A stretch of DNA of 64,000 bases, taken from the NCBI GenBank assembly GCA_013398055.1, contig VZRS01007507.1, positions 744,001 to 808,000 of the forward strand, in the 5' to 3' direction. The position numbers were made by a program, and so were the translations under genes. This DNA comes from Ifrita kowaldi (lineage: Eukaryota > Chordata > Aves > Passeriformes > Cinclosomatidae). Shown piece by piece: positions 36,633 through 50,814 of the stretch. Position 1 is the stretch's first letter. The number at the start of each line of letters is the position of its first letter. The notes under the pieces are model-generated. The model did no database searches. It worked only from the letters and a program-made list of their open reading frames with translations, and was not told the origin of the DNA.

Positions 36633-39600
36633 AAATTTATTTGAGTAAGAAACTGCATATTTTCCCTAAATATTTCTTTATTTCTTATATAAGCAGTGCT
36701 TACACTGGAATGTATTCATAAAATCAGACCAGAAGTCCATTTCATCAAGTGTTTTTTTCTCTACTTGACTACATATTGCACTGAGAGGTGTAAAAATAAA
36801 TTATATAGAATATTGTTCTGGTCAAATTTTAATCCTAAATCTAGGAAGGTAACTAAAAGAAAGCTCTCATAGTATCAGGGATTATATAAATGCCATTGGA
36901 TTTTGAGGTAATTTGACTCTGAATCCCTATTGTCTTTTTGTCCATCTAAATTTTCTTCAGTTTTAACCTAAATCCAATTAATGTAAATTTTTTGTCTTCC
37001 TCAAGCTTTTTTATTTATTCCTTTTTTACACTATTTTAAAATAAACTGCATCATTGAATCTATCCCAAAATGTTAACACCTACGGTGCTAACAACTAACC
37101 CTTTCTGCCCATAATTTGTCATTAAAGTCCCATGAAAAAAATGATTCCAGCACATAAGGTGGTTTAATTTCCTGAGTATCTTCTCCTAGACTTTTAAAAT
37201 ATTCAAATAGATTTTTTTTTCCTATTCCTTTTTGTACTTTCAGCTGATAATTCTTCAGAAGTTCTAAATAATTAAGAGGGACATGAGTTTCCACTAGCAA
37301 AGCTATCTGACTTCAGGAGAAGTTATCCTATTCTACATATTTAATACTTAAAAACATGATTTAAAAAATTTATACAGCGCTGAAGTAGTAGACACCGTTC
37401 CGTAATTCTAGACATCAGCCATATGTCAGAAGTAAGAGAAATGTGACTATAGCTATGTTTTGGCATCCAGCTGATGTGGTTACAGATTTTCAAAACAGCT
37501 CTGATAGCAGGTTTGTGTGTATCGCTTAATTCCTTTATGTTTAGGGTTCATATATTCCCAGTGAGACTAAATAGGTTGTCCTCTGTAGCAAGGCACAGTG
37601 TCTGTGTACCTACTATTCTCTTGTGCTGCATACAAGCATCTACATGTCTAAATCATATTCGTAGCCCAGTAAAAGTAATTTTTTCGTTGCTGGTAAAAAG
37701 TCTAGGAATGTGGGATCTTAGCTCAGGCTAAGAAAAGCCCAGACAAGTTTTGATTTTAGCTTGTTCTAGAAGCACGTAAGATGTATTTGGTAACAAACAT
37801 CACCCTTTTCTATTAATTGGGACAAATAAATAAAATTTCTTTCGAGCTCCCTTGAGTAAGGTACTCATATGCCCCCTACTTCTTCCAGAAGCCTGAACTG
37901 TTGACTCTAGGACCTAGAGGAGCATTATAAAAGTGCAAGTAACATTAGAGAAAAAGAGTAGGAGCTAGGAAGACAGTATCTAATTTCCAGTAGTATTGTC
38001 CTGGAATACTTATAACTGGATGTTGTATTTTGGTTACACACTAAAATATAACTGGATGAACAATAAATTCATAACTATTTATATGAAGCATGATCTCTTT
38101 TTTTTTCTGATATCAATATTAGTATAAAACTTTAACAAGCTTGTCAAAAGCTCACTATGAATATGCTAAGCTTTGAAACCTTAAACAGTTTTATTGACAC
38201 TAAAAGGGACAGTCCATGTTCAGTTACAGGTGCTCAAGTTTCGGTTTTATTTACTGAACCTTAAAGGATATATCTTCATTCTTGATGCTAACTCTTTGTG
38301 GAAAATACACCTTTACTTTTTGCCAGTGCCAAAAGTTATTGTTCAGAATGCTGGAGTCACCCTAATGGACAGTATCTGAGCTTAATCTCTTGACAAATTT
38401 CAAGTGTTATTTTTCTTCTAATGTTGTAACAGCTCTATCAGAGTTGTTGCCTCTTTTTATTTCTTTATTCTTCTCTCATTGTTTCAGTTATTAGAGACTC
38501 ATTTGCACTCCCTACCCTGACAATCTTTGATGTACAATCATTATAACTCATGGGCAGTTTTGTAAAGGTCTGAAGGTTTTTTGTCCATTATACTACAGTT
38601 AATATCTCATTACAAATGTCAGATCCCTTGTATTTGAAAGGGATTATTTAATTCAATGCTGTGGAAATGGTAGAAGTGACTTTCATCATCAGTCTGAAGG
38701 AGTGAGCCCACCACGCTATTGAATCAGTAAGCAAAACCTTGCTGTTGTTATTGCTGTGATATTTGTTTTGCTGTGGTTACTGAACCCTATTTGGGGATTA
38801 ACTAGGATCAACAGTTACCTGAAGTACCACACCAGGGTACAGCAGGTGTCTAGAAAGCTCATATGATGCAGTGTGACCCAACAGCAAAATATGTGCACTG
38901 TTTCCTGTGAAACTGTGGGGAAGGAGAAGTTGCAAACACCACTTCTCCATTTTTTCTTTGTTAAAGAGACACCTTTTGCTACGGAGACGAATTCCATCAG
39001 TGAGTATTTTTCACCCTAAGGATGTTAAATGTTTTGCGTATGCCCAGTTTCTTCCTTGCTTGAGGATTCTTTTCCAGTGAGACTATTTGTCAGGCAGATG
39101 TAAATACTCAAAAGAGACAAGCAGGAAATGTAGTGATGAAATTGAGGGTAAGTTACAAAGGCACTGAGTATCTGCACATTGGATTTAGAATCGTTGCACA
39201 GTGAGCATGTTGTGGTTGTTGTGGAAGCCTTCTAAGTCAAATGCTGCTGTTGAAAGGGAATCCAGTGATGCTGCTGAATATAATGCCACCTTTTATCAGT
39301 ACTATGTGCATGTTGTGTTTGCACTATTCACTGAGGTCATAGTGAATTTAAACACAGGAAACATGGCAGCATACAATGTTGGATCTAGAAGACTTCTGAA
39401 TGCTGTTACCTAATTAACCAGGAACAGCTGCTTGTTTTACTGATTTTTTTTCTTCATCTATTTTAGAAAATTCCTAGCAGTACTGAAGACATCTCATGAC
39501 TTCATAATTCCTGAGCAATTATTTATAAATTCTTCATAATTCGAATGAAACTGTAATTGTTTTAGTACTTGGAATTGTCAAAATATAGACAAAAGTGGGA

Positions 39601-42600
39601 AAATGGGTGTATTCCTTCAAACTTCTGACCAAATCCAAAACCTCTATGCAACATCATCAGCAGAGGCAATCCATGTTCTACCGCATGGATGTTAAATCTC
39701 TTCTTTCGTTTTCATACTGTGGTGAAGATTTCTCATCTTGTTCAGTGATTCGGGTTCTCTCAATTTGCCTAGTTGTTGGTACTTTTGCTGTGCTCAGTGT
39801 CTGTTACTGTCATGTAGTTTATTTGCTAATTTCTCCTTAGACAGAGTTTCTGGATTCCAAAAGCCTATGTTCTTCAGCATGCCTTTTTTCTTTTTTTTTT
39901 TTTTTTAATTGTTGATAGAAGACAACAGATGAGGTAAAATGTCTTTTAAAATGTCACTGATGCATTTGCCATACAAACTCTAGGAACTGTCATTTTAGAT
40001 TTGCACCAACTAGGCCCCTAGAGGAATTCTATGACAGAAAGCAAGCTGTGAGAGGTAAGCACCTTCTAACTACCTATTTTTTTTCTATATAATGGAAAAC
40101 ATCAGTAGATCAATTTTTTGACCAATTTAGGTAATGGCAGAGCTTCAGTACGTGTTTTTAGGCCCGGCTAGTTGTATCCATTTCAGAGCTGAAAATGAAG
40201 TTTAAAAGAAAATCAGTGAAGGAGATTGAATGTCTACTCCCCAGGACCTTGCTCTTTTTTAATGGTTTTCCTAACTTGAGCAGAAAATAAGAAATATGAG
40301 ATTTCCTGTACAGTGGAAGTATTTGAAATGTTGCACCTTAGGAAACTCCAACATGGAGCTCTTAAAACATTTATGACCACTCTCTGTCAGCCTTATTGTG
40401 GGTTTCTCTGTAGCAAGGCTGGCGTGTGCAGGCAGCTCCCACTGGAGCCATGGGAAGCATAGCAGGGAAGCCTGGCAGCGCAGTTAAGTGTACGGGTAAA
40501 ACAATAGTTAAAGAGAGCTCTGTTTTTTCGGTGGGTTGCCAAAGGAATAGGGAAGTGACATCACGCCAGCACAAATTCCTGAGCTGTCTGCTAGCTGGAA
40601 TGGTGTGAGGAGTTCTCAGTAGCGGAATGACTAGAACATCTGCAACAAGCTCTTTCTCTAGGAAAATGACAATTTACTTCAAAGAATTCCAGTTCTTGAA
40701 GGAAGTGTACAGTCTTCAGCAACTTCCTTCCTTCCCCTCCTACACTCCCCAGAAATATTCTTATTCTCCAAGATAAAATTATGTATTAAAAAGTCGTATA
40801 TGTTCTCCTCTATACTCTAAGGTGTGTGACCCACATGCTGATTTGTTTAGTCCAAGGTACAATAAATATTTAATTGCTTATATAAAGTGGAAGATCTTTA
40901 TGTGAAGGTAAAAAGATGTTAATACGCCTCTTGAAATTCCAGTTTCCAGAGAGCTGGAAAGAGACAGAAGTTCCATGCATGACAGGAAGAATAAGCAGAT
41001 CATATATTTGGAATGAAATGTTTTCTATACTGTGTAGGCCCTGTAGCTTTAATGGTCTAAGCAGTTCTAAAAAACTCTTGCTCAATTTCAGAAGTTTATT
41101 ATATTCATAGGTTTGGGGTTTTTCTTTTTTTCTAGATTTTTTTTCCAGGGCTTGCTGTTCCTAGCCATCTGTAGACTGCAGGGCAACAGATGTCAAGGAG
41201 AGAGGTTGATGTTCTGCCTCATGTGCAGTCCCAACACCTTGATCCAGTCCTAGAACTTTGTCTTTGTTGTACAAAAGCTCCTGTTGAAACAGCAAAGTTG
41301 AATATACATAAATTCTGCAGGTTAAGAATTTGTCTGCTTGCACTTTCTGTGTTTTCTACAGACCTTTTTCCAATAAAAGGTTAATTTTTGGAAGTAATTT
41401 TAGGGCCCAAGCTAGCAATGACACGGAAGCTTCTGAGATTCTCAGGATATCTGATGTTGTGGTTGGGTGCCCATGTACTGAGGCTCATTGCGATACGTAG
41501 TTACATTCAGTAGGAGACTCAGAAGATTTTAAAAATCTTTCTGCCTTTGAATGAATGAAACTCTTTTCTCTTAGAAAGGAATGTATAGAATTCTTGTCTT
41601 TCTGACAAAATAAAATGACAAAGAATCGCATATAGATTTCTCAAAAGCAAAATACTGATGAACCTCCTTAAGCTCTCTGGACACCACAGTAGTGATGGTT
41701 TACAAATCCCTGGGCACGTCCAGCCAGCACAGCCATCTTGGCTTCACTCAATTTCCATGACCAAAATGTTTCCAACCCCCTTGCAGGGAGCTGTAAAGAG
41801 CTGCCACTTGTGGCTTTAGTTGTTATTCTGCAGTTGCCAGAACTGTGGCTATGTTTAGCTTTTCTGACACTCTGCTGAGAAACTGGGTGGCCTGCCAGTA
41901 AATGTGCTCTCTTCAGTAGGAAACCTACCTGCTTCTGTCCACACCCTGTCCTTCTAGAACACTTCTACACTGATGTAACAGTCCAGTGACTAACTTCCTA
42001 TCTCCAGCAGGAATGCGAAGATCACTAAAAACTGTTTTGTCTGTGGGATGGTCAGAGCTTCAGCTCAGCTCAGCTCACTCTTCCAGTAGTTTGCAGGGAT
42101 AGACAACTAAGTCAGGGTCCCTCTCTTTTGGCCAAATCTGAAGCAAAGAAGTCTGGACAGAAGGGCCATTCCATTTCAGATTTCAACAGAGTTTAAATTT
42201 CTCACATCTGGAGTTTCGAGCTCCCAGGACACACAGCATCAGTCACCATGAGTGTTCAGGGAGTGGGAGTTAGATGAGACTGGAGAAATATATCTAATTC
42301 TTGTGTTAAGATCTTAAAAAAAATTTTGCCCTTCCTGAATATGTTTATGTTCCTCAGATTTACAGACAGGACTGGTCCTTTCTCAGTGTATTTATACTCA
42401 TTGTATGCATATGAAAACTCCAGTGAGATTATTAGCACTAGTAGTGCTTTTGCAAGGAGAATGAAGAGCTGTTTCTCATAAAAATAAACTTCCTCCAACT
42501 GCTTTTCAGGGCTTGTTTCATCTTGCACTTTCTGAGATGCAACAGAGTTATTTTAAGCTTGTCACAAATTAGCAGAGAATTGTGTAACCCCTTGTTAGTA

Positions 42601-45600
42601 TGGGAACTAATGGGTCAGGCCAGGTTCAGTACTGATGTCAATTGCCCTGCCTCTATTTGAAGTCAATGGCACTGAATTATTTCCTGATATCAGAGGACTC
42701 AACCTTTCATTTTTCTTTTGACACACAAGCATTGGTTATGCTGAGTGGAAATCTCATTTGTGAAGTTTTATAGACCTGGGCTGAGATGCTTTGTATGCTA
42801 ACACTAAAGATCTTATCTTGTATCCTTTTCTGTGTATTTCAATGCAAAGTATAACCTCCTATTTCTATTATGGCCTCACACATTTTTTTTTAAAAAAATC
42901 AGCAAGTCATTTAGAAAGGAGAGGGTGTCTCTTTCCCTCATCTTTTGTCTCCATCTTCCACATGTAGTTTTCCTCATCACGCCTCTATTTCTAGTGTGCA
43001 ATCTTTTGTACTCCTATTCGAATTTTCCATCTTTATTTTCCCCTTTGATTCTGTTTCTGGACTCTTACCAGCAACCACATTCTCTGCTTTGCTGCTCTAT
43101 GATTAGAGTTTTATTTCTAGTTATTATCTTGCTGTGTGAATTTTCTGAAAATATCTATTATCTGGAATTGCATCTAGTAATTTAAAATATTTCCATTTAT
43201 GTGCCTTCCCTTCTACCCTCTTTCTGTCCATTTTTGCCATAAAGATTCAGAAATATTTGTTGACAAGAACTGAATCTTTCTTGTACTTTTACATACCCAG
43301 TTATTTGCTTTATATAGGTCAAGAATTTCACTGATAACTGATTATTGAAGTTATACTTTTTACTTATTTTATGGCAATAAATTAATGAACAATGCGTTAT
43401 TCTGTTTGCCATTTACATGTGGATATTTTCTGCCTTTAAAACTGAGATTTAATTATGAAATTCAATTTTTTCTTCCAAATTCTTGTAAGTTCTTTGAGTC
43501 TTCTTTGAAGATTAATAGTTGTCTCATTACAATAATGGTGTTAATATAAGCAGTTTTCTGAAGGAGGTAAAGAGTAGGATTTCTGTAAGAGTTTGGTTAG
43601 GACAGTCTTATCGAGGGCACTTAACTGTCACCTGCTTCATGAAAACATTCTGGGTTTAAAAAACGTGATAAAAAAATATTTCCAAGGGGAGATAAAAAAA
43701 TTTAGATAATTTTAGTGATCTAATTCATAGAAATGGTCTGCAACCAATTTTATTGGCACATACTATGTAAGGATAAAGGAGAGGGTCCCTGAAGGAACAA
43801 TAAACTTCAGTGCAGGGGTAAGCACAAGAGGCTTAAGTGGCACAGGGCAGCATAGGTATGTAAATTTCTTAAGTTCACATTATTTTCAACACAAAAAATA
43901 AACATGGCTTGAACCTGTAAATCTACTCCCAGCATGTCTGTACCCTCTAGAGCATGGAGTGCTTGGCATGCTTAAGCATTCTGGGTAGCTTTGGACACCA
44001 TCATGCGTATCCAGACTGCATGTCAGCAGTGAGGTCCAACATTCACACACACAGCTTTGCAATTCTCTTTGGTTCTTAAGCCTCAGATGTTGTGTGATCT
44101 CCACCTTTGATGCTGTGTTCACTACTGACTGAGGATAAGGACAAAGACAACCAAGTGCTTATGGTCTTCCAATATTTTCCCATAAAGGAGACTCAGAGAG
44201 TCAGTTCACTGCAAGAGTTATGAAGGAGTTCAGACTATAGAACTGCAAGAAACTTTAAATTATGGACTTGTATACATTGATACTCACACGATTATGCTCA
44301 CATAAACTTGAGCAACTTCAGTGAAATAAATTTTGTTTATTGTGTCTTCTTGCATTTTAACAATGTTTAAATAATAGCTGACCCAGATGAACTACACATC
44401 AAACACTACCACTGCCTTGAAATCAAACCATAAAAATGATCTGTTCCTAACAATTAGGATTTCTTCAAAGAAAATATTAGTCCATAATCTTTTTATTTGC
44501 ATGTCTCTTCTTAAGCTGTACAAAGAATTTGGAAAGCGTGTAGGCGAATGCAAACATACGTTTGGAGGCAAATGTGAGGGAATTGTCTTTGGTACTTGAC
44601 AGCCATGGTTGCGTGAAGAGGTTAAAATGTGGCAGATCATAGTGAAGAAATAGCACAGTGCATAAGAGAGGTAGCCCAGTCCCAGTAATGACAGCTTCAT
44701 CCTCAGATAAGCATATCTTACTGAGGAAAACATGCTTGTTTTCTCCTCGTATTTTCAAATTTATGAATGTATGACCTGCTTGTTTATTTTCAAGTAATTG
44801 TCATCCAGATTCCTGCTTCAAGCCTCACCTTGTCACTTATGTTCTAATTTTAGAGGGAAACCGATTTTTTTAACAGTGAATCAAGATTACTTATTTTTCC
44901 AGTTTTTATTTTTTCATAGGTTTTGATCCAGGAAAGCTGCCCATCAATAGAATCGGTCCTGGATCCCCATTAAGGGGAGATGAATACCTCCTATCTTGTA
45001 ATCCTAGAAAGGAGATGGACTTGCGAGAAGAGCAGTGAGTTTCTAGAAAGTGAGTTCTATCTGCTGCACAATGTTGAGAACATGACAGTCTTCAGTAGTA
45101 GAAAAAATAAGTTTATTTTTGCAAATTATACTTTTGCTCCATTTTAATCCCATTTTTTAAATTTCATATGTCTTTTTGTGTCTGAGTGGTAGCTAGACTT
45201 CTCTCCTTTCTTTATTATTTTTTATTGTTCCCTCCTTGTTTTTGCTGTTCTCTCTCTCTCTGAAATTCAGCAAATTTAGAGTAGTAGGAAGGGAAATAGG
45301 ACCTAATGAAGTGAATTTGGTCAATGACTGTGGTATGTCATACATTGTTTAATACAGAAGTAATAGAAGGTGGCCAATGTGATAACAAACTTTCTGAAGA
45401 AATAGAAAGGATCTGAAGAAACCCAGGGTCAGTGAACTGGCTTCTTTAGACACGTGTAGATTCATGCAGCCTTTTTGTCTGCTTAGCTGTACAACCATCT
45501 AAATGCCAATATCCTTTTGCATTTTAAATAAATGTTAAATAAATTTTCTCTCAGAGAAAATGTAGAAATATTAAATCATTACTTAACCAGGTAAACACAC

Positions 45601-48600
45601 TTTATAGTGAGTGGTGATATCCTGTGTAGTAGAGTTAGTAGAGAAATGGTGAGAGGTTATCTGAGGGCAGAGCTGCGCTATAGGGGGAACTTCTAATTCA
45701 CACATCTGGTAGGGGTCTTCTGAAGTCAACAGCATATCAGTAGGGATGATCAAACTAATATTGCTGGAGAAATGAAGCTGTCACAGGAAATAAAGAAAAG
45801 TGCTCTCTTAGGTCAGCAACTGTTTAAAAGACATGAAATAGAAGGTAGAGTATATACTTGGTTGTGACAACAGAAGACAGATAGAAGTGAGATTCAAGTG
45901 CTGTGTAGCATTATTTTAAAAATCTGGAAAAGGTATTAATAGGGAAATAAGAGAATTTGTATATTATTTTTGTGACATTCTATTTAAACCAGAAATATTT
46001 AAAGGTGTCTGTAAAAAGTTTCAGAAAATTGTCATGCTAACTAAATGCTACAGTGACAAAAATGAAGTGACATTAACTGTCATAGATGCAAAGCAATGTA
46101 AATGAATAATAATAGTTTCTGATAGTATCCAGGTAACTAGGGATAAAGCTATTATGAATAACAAAGAAAGAGAAATGTTCTTCATATTTTTTAAGAAACC
46201 TAGAAGAGGGGTGAAGTGAAGCAAAGATGTCTCATTAAAACTTTCAGTGCTTAAGAGAATCTGAAGTAAAACTCAAGTTTTGACTGCATTTTTTTGGCTG
46301 ATCCAGTTACTCTTCACCTGTATGGTCATGAAGCTGTAGAGAAGTTTTCTCTTTAATTAGAGTTCAACTCCAAGGACAGAGAAGAAGCTTTTCCAAGCAG
46401 AAGCTGGGCTCCAAATTCACTGACTTCCAGTAGAGATGAAGTGCCATATAAACATATGTGTCTTTATTTATCTCCTCCCCATAACCACCTACACGCAAAC
46501 TAGCCTAGTTTCTTATCCACACTGTGTGGGCAGAGAATGGGAAAATAGCTCCTGGGAGACGCTCCTTCTCTCTCCTTGCAAGGAAGGGGGAAGTCTTGGT
46601 TGTTCCTAAGGTGCTCTGACTGCAACTACTCAGTAACAAACCAAGATTCTGTCCTGGCAAGAGAATTACACATCCCATTCCTGTCACAAGTGAAAACCTG
46701 GGTCAAATGTCTGGGTGCCAGCACAGCCACAAATATCAGCCTCTCCTGACAAGACCTGTTATCTTCACTTACCTAATGAATATAGCCGAGGTTTAGCACT
46801 TTCCCTCTTCCCTCCTTACCCCACACTCAGACCGTTAGACTTCAGATGGTTGAATTAGCTTCCCTGAGTTAAAAAACTCACAATTTTGAGTTAAGCGTTA
46901 TCAAAACCTTCTTCAAAGATATTTCCCAGCTTTCAATAACATGAAAATATGGTTTTATTCATCAAAATGTATTTATAGCTATCTAAAGCTGAAAAATAGT
47001 TTTCTTTGGTTATCTAGAGTCCATGGAAAAGAAATATTTCATTTGACCTAAAACAATTGTATTGAACACCAAATAATTTATCTTTATTTCAAGTATTTTT
47101 TAAATGAGGAAATGGTATCAGTAGGATCAGAGGATATTACAATAGAAAAACATGAAAATCAGTGATTTCATTTTGAAATGATGTTGAAGTTTTTCCAGAT
47201 ATTTTTAGAAAATTGAATGTGAAAACTGAATTACTACCCAATGTTATCAAATATTTTGCTCAGGAAAAGAAAGTAGTGGTTGTAAAATTTCACTATATTT
47301 CAAACAGTATCTCATCCTTAGAATCTACCATTAATAATAATTTTTAGAAGATGAGATTTTATTTCGAGTTTCCACCTTGGGGGAGTTTTCTTTTTATCTT
47401 GGCATTGCAAAGCTTTGAAAAGAAGCATTTCGAATGGAAGGCATGACAGACCTTTTAAATGGAATATGCAGCTACTGAGCTCCACACTATAATTACTGTC
47501 ATCCTGAAGAAGGTTAAATATTTATGAAGAATGTGCTTTTTATCAGTCAGTCTAATTTTTAAACCTGAATTCTGTAATTGCATTGAAATGCCAATAATCA
47601 AAGGGGGGGGTTCTTTCTTGGCAGGCATAAGATTTTCACCAGTCTCATTTATTCGTGGAGCATGGCCAATATAAACAAATTCTGTGTCCTTTTTTTTTCA
47701 TTTTGGATCAAAATTAAACTGAAACCAGTTATGCCAAATAACTTCCTAGGCAATACCTGACTGTTCTTTGTTTGTTTGTTAGTTTTTTTCCACAGAGATT
47801 AGCAATTGGGCTTCCCTCCTTAATGTACATTGAGTTTTATATTCAGTCACTTTGTGAATTTCTTCCTCCCCAAATCTGGTTAGGTTAAATAGCAAATTAA
47901 TCTTAGAGTCTTAGTAGCGTATTTTGCTATATTGAAATAATGAAGTAAACTTCTGAATTTTTTCCTGATGAAATTTACTTCATGACCCAAATTTCCCCGA
48001 TGCTTGCACTATAATAAGTTTGTTGAAAAAATGTTCCAAATTCTGGTTTTACCAAGGTTATTACAGGTACCTTTTACCTCATATTGCAATCCTATAACCA
48101 AAATACAAATAAAACAAGGAGGTGAAAATATTTCTGTTTAATAATTTTATTGATTTACATTAAGTCCCACTATTTTTATATGACTGTTTTGTATGAATCA
48201 ATCTAGAATACTGGTCTGAAGAGATATACTAGAAAACTTTCCCTAAAGGATGTACAGACTTTGATTTTATAGTTAATCAGGCTTTTAAAACTTCTGATGA
48301 GGGTTCTCCATCTGGAGAAGCAATGCATGGTGCTGAACCCACTCAATCTAGAGAGGGTCCTCACACAGTATTCTGGTCACTGGGAGGAGGTGAGGGGTGC
48401 CTGCTTGTGAGGTGGAAACTGCCTCAACTACTTAGGCAGCACATCCAGGATGTGATTAATAGAATAAGAATAGATGTCTAAAGAATGCCAGGTCAGCCAG
48501 CCCTCCAAATGTTTCCTTCTTTCTGTGAACTGGAGAGGAACAGATACAGCCATCTGAAGTTGTATGAAAAGAATGCTACCCACTCGTATTCATAGGAACC

Positions 48601-50374
48601 CTGCCAGAGCACAGCTTTGTTCTAAATGAAAACAAGTCCTCCTCAGTTGTGTGACAGGTATGCCCTTGTCCTTGGGAGCAGGTCCTGGACCCTGCCTCCA
48701 GGAGAGCTGCAAGGACCATCCCCAGAGTAATAGAAATGAGCACTGCGTAGTGCAGTGTTTTCTGACGGGTACTCAGAGCAGTGCTGGGCAGCCCTTCTGC
48801 CAGATCTAGGTCTCATTGTGCACTAGACAGGGAAGGTAAGGGACCAGATTCTGGTGTGAGTTCCATTCAGTGAAGCATTTTTCATCCTAAGTATGCCTGG
48901 CTTTTCACAACTTCCAGAAAACATTGTAAGGGCTAAAAGTGTCAGTAAAGCTGAGTCATGAAGCATCTTGTACTTAAAAGTAATTTGCTCTTTTTCATTT
49001 CATAACAATTTAAGTAACTACTTAGAATTAAAAAAAAGAAATTGGCTTTTACAAAATTCATTTCCTTCTCTTCAAGCTATAAAGCTTGGAATATATACTT
49101 TCAGAATTTGTTATGAATTTAGTATTGACTATTTGTGACTTTTTCAGAGTTCAGTTTTGTTCAGTTGCCAATCTGAATGCAAAGAGTTAAATCCTGGGAA
49201 ATGGCAACAAGGTTGTTAAAGAAGTGCCTCAGAAGGTAGAACAATGACGCAGATAAGGCAGCCTAAGGTATATAACTTCAAAGAATTTTAGATATGAGTG
49301 GCTGCTGGGCTATTGGGAGACAAACTAGCTCCGTGTAGGCTGGAATGGGGTACTCTTCCTAGGGCTATGCCTGGGTTCAGCAGAGATCTGAAACTTCAAA
49401 GACTTTAGAAAAGGGGAGGGGGCATTAATAGATTAGGAAAGGCTATGAGGGATGAATCAATGGAAAGCTGACAGTCAGATTGCAAGAGACATGGGAAAAT
49501 ATCAAGTGTGGTGAGCTAAGTGGGGTGGTGGGGTTTTTTTTGGTTTGTTTTGTTTTGCGTTACTTCCAGAAATGAAGTTAGTTCAGCTCATGAGAAAGTA
49601 AAAGTTTCACACAGTTTTGTGTATGTTTCTCTTTTTCCAGAATTTGTGTTTCACTTCTTGTTTCTCCAGTGCAGTCAAATAGCTGTGACTCTGTACATAT
49701 GTTTAAGAAACAATTACGACTATTGTTTTATATTGACTCAGATAAATCCCGGGAGAGGTTAAGCTGAATCCCACTAAAGAGATGGAATAAAGGTCTAGCA
49801 TCTTTGATGTACGTTCTTAAAGATCCAAAAGAAAGAGAGTTTCATATATCTATTAGGTGTGGCAGTGATGTTCATAATTGTTTCTCCAACATTACATTAA
49901 AAGAATTGTATAAATCTGATTCTTCTCCTCAATAAAGGCAGACTGAAGACTGTCAAGATCATCATAGACCATTTAGATTGTGTCTGTTTTGTCCAGATTG
50001 ACCTTGTACAGAAATTATGTGTGCTGGTGATGTAGAAAATGAAAGCATTACATCATTTGACCTTTGTTACCTACTCTCTATTATTTTTTTTTCCTGTTCT
50101 CTATTAAGTAAAAGTGTTTCTTGCAAAGCTATTCTTCTGCATCCTTTGCTGCTTTATATTCACAGATGCATAAAGGATTAACTTTGAACTCCTTTTATAT
50201 TGTGTTAATAGAATTGTATTATACATATTGCTGATCAGCTTCTAGCAGGTGCAAATGCCTTTAGGCAGTCTCTTGTGGATTTTTTTATTCCCTTAGTTTT
50301 GAGTTGAACGCAGTTTGAAGGGGCAATAAATGTTGAACCAGGTTGCTACATTCAAAAAAGTATAGTCAGAGTAG
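36633..50374. other. Long unique AT-rich non-coding interval
   Basis: About 13.7 kb in which I recognise no gene, LTR or CR1. Simple features include a T16 run (39891-39906), a CAGCT tandem (42059-42075) and a CT run near 45250-45261. Open frames stay below about 120 codons and have no motif. It is consistent with the gene-poor flank of HS3ST1. Confidence 0.5.
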
Positions 50375-50814
50375 AAGGGCCTTGAGGGGAAGCCGTGTAA
50401 GGAGTGGCTGAGGTCACTTGGTCAGTTCAGCCTGAAGAAGAGGGGACTGGGAGATGTCACTGCAGTTACAGCTTCCTCATGAGGGGAAGCAGAGGGGCGG
50501 GTGCAGGTCTCTTCTCTCTGGTGCCAAGTTACAGACTTGAGGAAATGGCATGAAGGGAGGGGAGACAGGGGAGCTTTAGGGCTAGATATCAGGAAATGTT
50601 TTTCACCCAGAGAGTGGCTGGGCACTGGAACAGGGTTCCCAGGGAAGTGGTCACAGCACCAAGCCTGTCTGAGTTCCAGTAGCATTTGGACAATGCTCTC
50701 GGGCACACTTTGTGACTCTTGGGGGTGTCCTGTGCAGGTCCAGGAGTTGGACACAATGATCCTGATGGATCCCTTCCAACTCAGTATATTCTGTGATTCT
50801 AGGATTCCATGATA
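50375..50814 (+). mobile_element. CR1 LINE 3' end, plus strand
   Basis: Typical CR1 3' region. It includes CAGCCTGAAGAAGAGGGGAC, TATCAGGAAATGTTTTTCAC and TTGTGACTCTTGGGGGTGTC, and ends CCCTTCCAACTCAGTATATT then CTGTGATTCTAGGATTCC with the 8-base tail pattern. It is 5'-truncated near 50375. Chance frames on both strands across it are part of the element. Confidence 0.92.

Noticed and set aside
42832..43185. 117-codon hydrophobic plus-strand frame
   Set aside because: It is encoded by a pyrimidine-rich stretch that yields Phe/Leu/Ser by composition alone.
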